NCBI GenBank assembly: GCA_938743325.2
Contig: OW568870.1
Location: forward strand, 248,001 to 312,000
Direction of reading: 5' to 3'
Origin: Pycnococcus provasolii
Taxonomy: Eukaryota; Chlorophyta; Pseudoscourfieldiophyceae; Pseudoscourfieldiales; Pycnococcaceae
DNA: 64,000 nucleotides
Position 1 is the first letter of the stretch, and each line of letters begins with the position of its first letter. Position numbers and translations under genes: made by a program. The notes beneath the pieces were generated by a model. It was not told the DNA's origin. It saw only the letters and a program-made list of their open reading frames with translations, and ran no database searches. Shown here one piece after another: positions 25,214 to 35,534 of the stretch.

Positions 25214-26171
25214 CACGCACGCGCCTAAGGCCAGAGTGCTTGTCAGAGATTCAAAAGCAAAAGCAAAAGGAAGGGAAGGGAAGGGAAGAGAGGAGGTTGA
25301 ATTCAAGTGCTATCGTAGGAAGGTCCCGAGCACCCAATGAGAGTCCGAGACGAGACGGGACATCAGGGAGGAGGGAGACGGGAGGAGACGTGATGAGACG
25401 TGTGGAAAACTTTTTGGCGTACCATTAAATCAGTTTTATAAATATAATAACATATAAAATGTATCGTATGGAAACGACGTGTGCCTTTTCCGTTTTCCCA
25501 GAACCACTTTAGTTATTCATCATCATTCCTCAAGATTGGGGCAAGCTAGTTGGTACGATAGCATAGTCTACATAAGGTTAGTTGGGTTCAAGTGTCAAGG
25601 GCATGCAAGGGCGGCAAAAGCTTGGTTCAAGCTTGGTGGTGGGGGCCAGTGAAGGAATGATTGATTGCGGCTTGGGGAAAACGGAACCCAACAAGCCTTG
25701 AACGGGGATACATCAATGGTCATATACACTGTACCGATTACAAATGCAAAACCGGGCCCTTTGTGGGCCCTTTCTTAAGTCGAGAGTTTGTAACGGGGCC
25801 TTGTACACGTTCGTCACGTAACGTCCCCCATTACTACTTTAAGGTTACAGATGCTAGCATATTGTCGCATATACTTGTGAAGCTTCTCAAGGGCTCTCGT
25901 TTGACCATAAAATGAGGCTAGTCCTTGAATGGCACAATTGTGTTTTCGGGGATGCTTCCGGCCGGGGGAGCGAGATTCCGGTCTCGATAGGGAGCTATAT
26001 GGGTCAAAGCATCTCGCTCTCCAATAGCGGCACACGGTTTGCTGTCGGCGCACCATATGATAACAAAAAGGGTGCTGTGACGTCGAGCGCGGAGACGACG
26101 GGAAACCGTTAGATCCAGACGGAGACGCCCTGGTTAACTTCAACGAGCTGAACAAGAAGATTGCGAAGATT
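25214..26171. other. Intergenic region, 958 nt, with gene relics at its right end
   Basis: The first ~650 nt show no gene (a GGAAGG tandem lies at 25270-25300). At 25912-26112 there is an FG-GAP-like relic (separate entry). The last 80 nt before the retroelement block read as a short acidic coding-like stretch of unknown identity. Confidence 0.5.
25912..26112 (+). pseudogene. FG-GAP-like gene fragment
   Basis: A 66-residue open stretch contains GQSISLSNSGTRFAVGAPYD, the FG-GAP motif in the style of the 3632-9718 gene (SVSLSSDGSRVAIGA). It is one repeat with no proper start or surrounding domain, so it looks like the remnant of a related gene. It ends ~60 nt before the retroelement block. Confidence 0.45.
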
Positions 26172-27292
26172 GTGTCACGACGCACTACCGCGTCACAGCG
26201 TCACCTTCGACCAAAAAGAAATGTAACTAACTCACGTCACACACTACTCACAATCTCCCTCCACACCACCAGCGCCACCACCACCACCCCAGGCGAGCCC
26301 ACGAGGCTCGACCAGGCGACAACGGACAACCCTAGTTGTTTTACCACCCTAACTCCACAAGGCCGGAGCCAAGTTACACTTAAAACTCTCTCTCTCTCTC
26401 TCTCTCTTCACCGGTCAACAAGCGTACGCCACTCGTGCGTACACAAAAACGCGTTGACAATGGCAGCAGGGAAACCCATACAACCACAGCCCACCACACA
26501 CAACCGTGGGGCCACCTTGCAATAGGCAACCTCCACACGGGGCCGCCTTGCAACGGGCAACCTCCACTCGGGGCACCTCACCTGTCCACATCACGTGACC
26601 TTGCAAGTCCCCATGAACAGCGGACAAAAATGACATTAATGTCATTTTTGTCCGCACTTCACGGGGACCAAGAAAATCCACATTAATGTGGATTTTCTTG
26701 CTGATACGTCATCCTGATAACGTATCCCCGAATCATCCACACTCACCCATATTTATCTTGAGGGGGCCCAAACCCTCACCAACTCTAGAAGGTTGGAGGC
26801 ACTTATTCCACACACACACCACTCACCACCGCACCACTGCGCCACCACACCGCCATGCCGCGCGACAGCTGTCACGACGCACTACCGCGTCACAGCGTCA
26901 CCTTCGACCCCACCGCCTCGGTTGTGATATCGCTGGAAATGTCACACCGTATCAGCGTACAACCGAAACCAACTCAGGGTATGGCCACGGTACGCATTCA
27001 CCACACACATTTGTTCAAATCACTAACGCCATTGGCGCTTCTGGGTCGGCCACGAACAGCCACCCCACTTCACTAGACTCTCGTCTCACCAATTGTTTGC
27101 GTATAGCCACGGAGGCAAATATACACAACCACGCACATTGCCGCTGACGGCCAACTCTAGGCAAGTTGCTAATCACTGCAACCCTGCCTTCGTCCATCCA
27201 TTGTTTCAGCATACTTGCTCGAGCACGGGGCATCGTAGCATAATAGCTGTACGACACGTGCACACACACCACCTTGGCAGTTGCCTTCACCA
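26172..27292 (-). repeat. Left 1.12-kb inverted repeat
   Basis: Reverse complement of 40057-41175, with about seven mismatches and one CT-tract length difference noted by eye. It carries the last ~93 codons of the gypsy-type polyprotein plus ~840 nt of 3' non-coding sequence. The outer end is GTGTCACGACGCAC; the inner end meets the minisatellite at 27292/27293. Confidence 0.92.
26620..26700. repeat. Two adjacent perfect palindromes (left copy)
   Basis: 26620-26655 is a perfect 36-nt palindrome and 26669-26700 a perfect 32-nt palindrome, 13 nt apart. Both have ATTAAT at the centre. The same pair occurs in the right inverted repeat. Confidence 0.95.
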
Positions 27293-27369
27293 GGAGAGGA
27301 ATCCCAAAGGGACAACGATCGCAGCAGCAGCAGCAGCAGCAGGAGAGGAATCCCAAAGGGACAACGATC

Positions 27370-27400
<31 letters not shown>

Positions 27401-27424
27401 GAGGATCCCAAAGGGACCACGATC

Positions 27425-27459
<35 letters not shown>

Positions 27460-27583
27460 GGAATCCCAAAGGGACAACGATCGCAGCAGCAGCAGCAGCA
27501 GGAGGAGGATCCCAAAGGGACAACGATCGCAGCAGCAGCAGCAGCGGCAGCAGCAGGAGGAGGATCCCAAAGGGACCACGATC

Positions 27584-27615
<32 letters not shown>

Positions 27616-27638
27616 GGAATCCCAAAGGGACCACGATC

Positions 27639-27691
<53 letters not shown>

Positions 27692-27766
27692 GGAATCCCA
27701 AAGGGACCACGATCGCAGCAGCAGCAGCAGCAGCAGCAGGAGAGGAATCCCAAAGGGACAACGATC

Positions 27767-27801
<35 letters not shown>

Positions 27802-27805
27802 ATCC
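27293..27805 (+). repeat. Minisatellite with embedded (CAG)n tracts
   Basis: Nine units, each with an AATCCCAAAGGGAC or GATCCCAAAGGGAC core, then AACGATCG or CACGATCG and a (CAG)n run of about 5 to 17, ending AGGAG. The unit length keeps several frames open on both strands (Gln, Ala and Ser on plus; Leu, Cys and Ala on minus), so the long open frames here are not evidence of genes. Confidence 0.95.
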
Positions 27806-28483
27806 CACACGACCACAACGACAGCAGTCAGCAGTTGGCGCGCACGCGCGTATAAATTAGTGTATAAATTAGTTGGGGTCCCTGAGGAAGTGGGCGAACC
27901 AACCTCGTAAAAAAAACGGGCTCGGGGGCTTTTATCAAAGCCTCCTCCACTATAAAACCCGAGAAGGCAACTCGTTAGAATAAATCCAAAACCCGAACTT
28001 GAAGACACTTGTCTCGTTCCAAAACCCGAACTGAGAAAAGGGTGGAAAACCCTTTGTCGTTTGCTTGTAACGAGGGGATCCACAGTTGGTCCTGAGCATA
28101 AGACCTACAGGGAAGGGGGTACACCTAAGACCTACACAAGGGGGACAAGGTCCCGACAACTGAGTAAGGTTCGGACCAGGGTTTCTGACTAGGGTTTCTG
28201 CTAGGGTTACCGTCAGGGTTTCTACTAGGGTTACCGTTAGGGTCTCTGATTAGGGTTTCTGTTAGGGTTACGAACGCAACCCTAACCCTAAACCTGACAG
28301 GGAGCGGGCCGAGTTGGTTTCCAAAAAGGAACTGACAGGTGGCCCCGGGATCCTCAGATCCACGTGTGAGATCACCAGTTGGGGAGGCAGAAAGTAGGTT
28401 CCCCACGGCCTAAGGCTGCGGCTTACGCATAGTAGGTCAGCGCCAGGCGAGGATCACGGCCCACACTCGGAGGATCCCAGTGC
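27806..28483 (+). other. Leader region of the retroelement block
   Basis: Non-coding sequence between the minisatellite and the gag-like frame. From 28160 to 28300 it has about nine TAGGGTT(T/A)C-type motifs, a degenerate telomere-like array. No long terminal repeat partner of the 3' region was found here. Confidence 0.5.
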
Positions 28484-30994
28484 ATGCTCACGAGATCACA
28501 ACGTCGTCAAAGACAGATCTCCAACGAGCAAGAGGGACGCGACGTCACTGACGAGGCACCAAGCGTAGACGGCGAGGGTACCGAAGAGCCGACAGCGATG
28601 AGCGACGGTGGAGATGCAAACGCGAGCGGTAGCAGGTCGTCGCACCTGAGTCCGCTCACGGGATCCGAGACATCGGAGGAGGCGGCGAGGTGGTTGGCCA
28701 ACTTCCAACAGTTGTATCAACCGAAGTTGCATAACGCCAATTACCAAACGGTGTTGACGTTCTTGGTGGCGAACACGGCTCAAGGCACGCCGGCGTGGAC
28801 ACTACTGCAGGACACGCAGCACGACGCCGATTGGCTCAAGAAAGCGCTTGCCGCCAGCAAAGATGCCGAGACGGGAAGCGAGAGACAGGCAGTGGCGAAA
28901 GCGGCGGCGGAGCTGTTCACTAAATGGGACGGCGCCGTACGTAAAGAATTTGTTACTAAGCGTAACAAGTTAGAGAGTTCCCAACTTCACACGATTAAGG
29001 TGAGTGGGAAGAAGGACCGCCCTGAACACATGGCCAAGTTGATGGAGCAGGAGGTCGAACGCGTCGCGCCGGAGTACAACATGGAGCAACTCCAGCGTGT
29101 CGTGGTAGACGCGTACACTAAGCATTCAGAGCTTCACCAGTACCTGCGGGAGTGGGTGAAGAGCTCCGAAGGGATGGAGGCCGTCTCGACACACGACGAG
29201 GCGCATTCAGACATGTCCGACGTAACACTCCAACCAGAGGAGGTGCAGGACTTGCTCGCAGAGAATGCGCGGCGAGTTAAGGCGGAAGGTGAACACCCTG
29301 AGCTGTTTGCCATGGCGACACGTACGCGCCGGCTCACAACGCGACAGGGCATAGCCATTGGGTTAATAAGGGCCATCTCCAAGCAGGCCCAGATCAAGTG
29401 GAACAGGCTCAACCGAAGTGAAGCTGCCGTAGGTGGCGCTCGTCGCGAGGAGGTGAACATCACGCCATACCAATTGGTGAAACAACTCCAGTCGCTCGTG
29501 AAACCAAAGTTTGGCGACACGGCGTGGGAAAACGCAACGTGCGAACTACATCCAGAGGGCAAGCACACCAATGGTAATTGTTCTGTCCACAAGCAAGTGC
29601 ACGCCATGTCACAGACTACGCGGCGGAACAGGGTAGCGGCGGTGGCAGAAATTGACACGGCAGCGGTGGCCGCGCCAGTCGGAGGTGGGAGGTGGAACCC
29701 GAACGCAGCCACGGGGCGCGTAGGGGAAGGTGCTCAGCCCACAGGTCAAGTGCCAAGACCAGGTGATTGGGAATGTGGAGTCATAGGGTGCCGAGCCAAA
29801 GGCAACCGAGCGAATTTCGCGTCAAAGACTCAATGTTACATGTGTAACACTCCCAAGGACAAAGCTATGTCAGGAGGGCTCATGCTCGACACTGAGGGCA
29901 AGGTTGTCCCGGTCGGAAGCAAGCCTGGCATTGCCGCCACGGCGTCTGCGGAAGAGGGACGCAAGCAACGTATCGATGCGGCGGTGGCAGCCGCATTGGC
30001 TGAGAGGGACGAAGAGGCGGCGGTGGCGGCAGCCGTTGCCGCGGCGTTAGCTGACGCCGACTTGCAAGGTCACCAGGGTGGCACGCAAGGTAGGAAGACG
30101 GCTAGCGTGTGCGTGTCAGGTGGGCACGACGAGCCTATGATCAGCACGGCGGCCGCAGCGGACTCCCGAGTCAACGCGCAGCCGTTACCTGAATCATTCC
30201 TCACGCGAGGAGAGAAGCCAGCGCAGAGCCAACCAATAGTGAAGGAATTGGCAGCGGTGCGTGCGCATGGCGTACGTGCAGTGGTGAGCTTACAACTCCA
30301 CAGCGAGGTGGTGGGCGTAGATGAGGCGTCAGTGGGTGCACTCGCAACGAAAGAGTTACCCACAGAGACACCGGAGGCGCCGGAGACGAATGCCAAGGTA
30401 ATGGCGGCTGCAGAATTGGTGCGCCAAATTGTCAAGGGCGAAATTAAGGTGCCTCCACACCGTCTCCCTGAGGGCACGGTTGAGTTCCGCCTAGGGAAGG
30501 CGGCGGTACGGGCGCGACGTCCGCTGTCCGATACCGGGTGTAACGTGTGGGTTATTACCGCAAGTTTGTGGAAGAAACTTGAAGGCGCACTTCCACGGGG
30601 TGTACCCACTCTGTCCCACGATCTCACCACAGCGATGGGAGAGGGGAAGGGCGAAGAAGTACCACTCGAGGCGGGCATGACGTGTGCAGTGGCGCCCGGG
30701 ACGGAGAACGAAACCTGGATGCCATGTTCAGTGGTGGTGGCGGAGGACAATGCGGTATTTGATTGCCTCATACCCACGTTGTTCCACTACGCCTATAATG
30801 CGTACGTGGTACCTGCGAAAGGGGTCATGTATTGGAACCCTGACGGTTTGGGCACGACGAGGGTGGCGACGTTGCCGGTGCGAATCAGCAGCCACGCAAC
30901 TTGCACGGCAGTCGACGAGCCGGAACACAACTCACAGGATGGCTCGGGAAACGAGGAGCTCGCGCGCCTACTGGTGGATGCGCTGCGAGCGTAA
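28484..30994 (+). mobile_element. Gypsy-type gag/protease block
   Basis: An 836-codon frame. The first half is a helical gag-like region. It is followed by a Cys finger of RanBP2 type (GDWECGVIGCRAKGNRANF, then CYMC) where elements of this class normally have a CCHC knuckle, an Ala/Glu-rich coil, and a retropepsin-like segment with LSDTGCNVWVI near the C-terminus. It belongs to the Ty3/gypsy-type part of the composite. Fossil or recently active state cannot be judged from this block alone. Confidence 0.65.
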
Positions 30995-33900
30995 AGACCT
31001 CGCCATCGGCTGAGGGAAGTAGGGAAGGGGGGAAAACACGAAGGGTTTATGGTTTGAAGAGATGGATAATGTGGCTCGGAGTGCTGTGGGTACTGGCGGT
31101 GGCAATGTCCACACCCAGCACGGGCACGTCCGCAAGTAACGTCAACGAAGACGCGACCACGTGGGCCGAGAGTACAGGTGGAGGCACGTTCGAAGACGAG
31201 GCGAGAAGGAATGGCTGGACGCATCCACCGCGGCGCATCAAGTGGAACAAGTCCCAAGCCAGGAGGATAACTTGCACAACCATCTCACGAAATCTTCTGT
31301 CGCTCGTGCAGCTCGCGGCTAACGGCTGGGACGTCTCGCTCAGCAGACTCGAGCTCTACGACAACAGAGGAAACACGTACCCCATCAAGATCGTCGACAA
31401 CTTCTTCTGCGTCGAGGTGGCACCGCCACTCGACTTCGACATGACGATCGACACCACATTCCATCAATCCCCAGCAGCTGCATACGCTATCCATGCGCTA
31501 GAGGGACTACGTCTGCTGCATCTGCGACTCGCTCATTTCAACGAAACGAAAATCAAGGCTAGCATTGCGGCCGGAGCAAAATTCGGCGAACATAAGACAT
31601 CAGCAGACACCGCCACCAAGAAACTCACGCACCTCTGTCGAGGCTGCGTTGAAGGGAAAGCACACGACATCCCCAAACATCGTCAATCAGAACGAACGGA
31701 CCGCGTCGGCGGCGCACTCGTTCACACGGACATCAAGACCGATGTTCCGACACCATCATATCGAGGCGACAAGTACTTCATTCACTTCACGGACGACAAG
31801 ACCCGTCATACTGTGCCGTACGCATTGCGGAAGAAGAGCGATTCTGCAAACGCACTTCTGCAGTACGTCGCATTCATGCGCAGCAAGGGCATCGAAATCA
31901 AAGAATTGCGCGCTGACAGCGAAAAAGTCCTGAATGAAGGCGAAATGAAGAAAACTGCTCTCGCCAACAACATTCATACCAGCACTACGCCGCCGTACGA
32001 CAAGAAGGCGGGCGGCAGGCACGAGCGAATCATTGATACTCTCTGGACGCATGTCATGGCCATATTATTCGCAGCACCGCACGTGCCGCGCAAATACTGG
32101 CCCATCGTCCTCAAGACCGTCGCGATCATCTACAACAACATGACGCACGGTGCTACCGATAAAATTCCATCCATCGAACTCTTTCGGTCTGCCGACGATC
32201 TCTCTGCGCTCCGCATTATCGGCAGCCTCATCTACGTGTACATACCCAAGCAGCTCCGCAACGCAATGCAGCCGCATGGGAAGCAGTACATCTATCTAGG
32301 TTTCAAAGACGCGCACAGCGCATACGTCTACGATCCCGTAACAGATACAGTATACATCCGCGGACATCGCCTTCTCTCCGTCGAACTCGCCACGAGTTCC
32401 GACAACACCATCTCGGGCGTCGACAGCCACACCGTTTCTGGCACGGCTGCGCCTGTCGAGGGTGGTGGAGGAGATGGTTTGGACGAGGTCGACAAGTTCA
32501 TCCATGACGCGCTCAATCAAGCACCGCCAACTGAGGGTGGTGCATCGCCAATTGAGGGTGGTGGCGAACCCGACCTCGGCGCATTGGGCATCCACGGTCA
32601 CAGCGAACAGATGGTCAACGACCGGGTGTACAAGCGCATCACGCGGATAACTGGCGACCACACCTACGAAGCTTACAACCGTACGGATGGAGCCAACCAA
32701 CGCCTTGCACGCGGCTCCAATCCTGACACACCATTCGCAGAATCCATAGATCGGCTCAAAAACTATGATTCCATATTTGCCAATCCACCATTTCCGAGTG
32801 TCACCGAACTTCAGCTGCACATCCGAGATTGTGAGGCCGTATTCGACGCAAACAAGACACTCAGCATTACCCTTGTGATACCGGACTGGGAGTCCGTCAC
32901 CGTTGACCGCTGGGAATACCTCTTCAGCATTCCAGCAGGAGAAGAGGTATACCGTCACCCAAATGGCAAGTCATGCGGCAAGACGCGATGGGATGTCGCG
33001 GTTTACCGACTCTGCAGATCCTCACATGACGGACTTACTCCTGCCGTCATCCGCAGGAACACTCGTTTAGAGGACATCAGAGTCAAAGATGTGTTCCTCT
33101 GGCAAGAGGGCGATTTCATCAATTCAGTTGCAGAGATACACACCGCAAACAAAGGTACCACCTTCGTTTATCTCATTGGACTTCTCGAGTATCATCCAGA
33201 GGTATGGGATCAAGTACTGCAGCACGCAAAGCCTGAGCAGAACATGTTCCGCAAGGTTGAACTGCACGCCTGGCCCGGATGGGATGGACTCATCGTTGGA
33301 TACGATACGAATACGCAAGTCTACGAGATCGCTTTCTCGAATGGAGAATTCGACGATGCGAAGAAAAATGAATTCGATGTCAAGGGCAGCGCAGCACTTA
33401 TGACGGCACAGACTGCAGACACGAATCCAATTCTCACATCGGAGAATCGCAAGAACATATTTGTTCCGACGAATAGCCGCGAGCTCATGGCTATGAAACC
33501 TGGTCCGCTCAAGTCACTGTACCTTGAGGCTATGGGCACCGAGATCAGTAACATGGAACGGAACGGCGTATACCGCTGGGTGTACCTTCCAGCTGGACAA
33601 CATACGATCAGAGGTCGCGTCATATTTGAGATCAAGTTCGACCCAATCACTGGACTTCTTCTCAAAGCTAAGGCTCGATTGGTGGCTCAAGGTTTTACTC
33701 AGATCTTTGGTGTGGATTTCTTTGAGACATACGCATCTACTCCGAAGGTATCTACCATGCGGATGTTTATGTTTATCGTGGTAACGTATGAAATGAAGAT
33801 GGACGAGTTCGATGTCCGCGCTGCTTACCTTCATAGCTACCTGACTGAGACGATTTACATGAAGCCGCCACATGGTCTGGAGCGCTACGATGAAAATGGA

Positions 33901-35145
33901 AACGAATTGATATGGCTGTTAGTCAAGTCTCTTTACGGATTGCGTCAGAGCGGGCACAACTGGATGGTTGACTTCTTCTCTTTCTTGGAAGGGTATGGCA
34001 TGTCTCAGTCACCCGCCGACACCAGTCTCTGGTTCCTTCACAAGAATGGAGTTCCCATCATTGCATTGTTTGTGCATACGGACGATGGAAAGATCGCCTA
34101 CTCCGATCACTTAGAACGTGACAGATTCATGGATGCACTCTGCAAGCGATTCGATATTGGCTCGCAGCAGGAGCAGCTCACCCGAATGTTCAACATAAAG
34201 GTTAACTATCTACCTGATGGATCATTTCTGCTAAACCAAAAGGCATACATAATGGATTTGGCTCGCACCTACAATTTGGAGCAGAACCCGGAAATTAATA
34301 CTCCTATGTCATCTCATTTCGTCATTAAGGTTAAGTCTGAGCTGACCGAGGCTGAAAAGCTCAAGATGAAGACTAGGCCTTTCCTTTCTTTATTCTCAGC
34401 TCTTCTGTGGGTGAATAGATGCACACGTCATGATATCAGCGTTGCGCTGATTGTTATTTCTCGGGCGTTAAGTAATCCTGATCCCACGCATTGGAATCAG
34501 TTGATTCGGATTCTTACTTACCTGGTCAACACATGTGAAGAAGGTCTGGAGTATAAGGCTATCGATCAGCCACTGGCCCTATCAGTTCTGGTTGATGCGA
34601 GTCACGCAAGCTGTCCTATAACTGGGCGAAGTATTTCTGGATTGTATGTTACATGTGGCAATTGTCTTTTGGATTGGTACTGCAAGCATCAGCCGTATAC
34701 TACTCTGAGCAGTGGAGAGGCCGAGACCGTCGCCGGAGCGACCGCAGTCACTCATCTTCTCTATTGGAAGCAGTTGTTTCTTCATGCTTTTCAACTAAGT
34801 GTGCAAACTTTCCTCTTCAGCGACTCAACTACGTGCAGAAATATCTTGACCAATCCGATTCACAACACGTCCATGAAGCATATCAGGACGCGATTGTTCT
34901 TTACGCGCGAGCACGCTCGTGCTGGAGTCTTCAAGCTCCTTCATACTCCAGGTGACGATAACCCATCTGATGCACTCACAAAACCTTTGTCTTTTCAACG
35001 AATTCAACACCTCATGCAGGTACTTAAGTCGTGGGGTTACCGCGTACTAAATTTCATTAGGACTTCAGCGCAGGCATCGGCCGATGAGCCGTCAGCCAAA
35101 CGCATGAAGCAGACCACAGCACACGCCGATGGCGATGCATTCTAA
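30995..35145 (+). mobile_element. Ty1/copia-type pol block nested in the gypsy-type element
   Basis: The frame carries, in copia order, a GAG-pre-integrase zinc motif (HLRLAHFN...CRGCVEGKAH), integrase core (HTDIK..., FTDDKTRHTVPY), reverse transcriptase (KARLVAQGFTQIFGVDFFET, DVRAAYLHSYL) and RNase H (DASHASCPITGRSISG, SSGEAETVAG). Integrase before reverse transcriptase is diagnostic of Ty1/copia. It lies between two gypsy-type blocks, so it inserted into or recombined with that element. Incomplete. I could not find its terminal repeats. Confidence 0.8.
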
Positions 35146-35534
35146 TGCGCAGGACTGATCACCCTGACGCTCTCTCATCTTTTCTTTTCTTTTCTTTTTG
35201 TTTATACGCCTTCGTGGCAATTTTGGGTCCATGCATGGCATTGGCCGGACAGTGTCCTCATCGGTTTCATTTTCGTTTTCGGTTTCTTTTCCACCTTTTG
35301 TGGTTTTTCTTTTACCTTCAGTTTTACCTTACACGTGCAGCACCTTCGCCTGTTCGGCGTGGGTGGTGTGTGGCTTAACCCCTAATTCAGGTGGTTAACG
35401 CCGAACGAGGCTCTTGACCCCTAAGGCCCCCGGGGAAGTCCCCGGGGATAGCCGCCTTAGGAACGGTTGTCTTTGTTTCCCTTTACGTGTAACTCTCACC
35501 TTTTTTCCGGTTTACCTTAAGTACTCCTTCGTAA
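35146..35534 (+). other. Non-coding stretch between copia-type and gypsy-type blocks
   Basis: Pyrimidine- and T-rich (TTTTCTTTTC, then TTTCGTTTTCGG), with a GC hairpin CCCCGGGGAAGTCCCCGGGG at 35428-35447. It probably includes the 3' tail of the copia-type part. Confidence 0.5.

Noticed and set aside
27293-27805. CRISPR-like array or genuine polyglutamine/polyleucine genes
   Set aside because: Spacers are just (CAG)n of varying length and frames are open in both strands because the unit lacks stops. It is a minisatellite in a eukaryotic genome.
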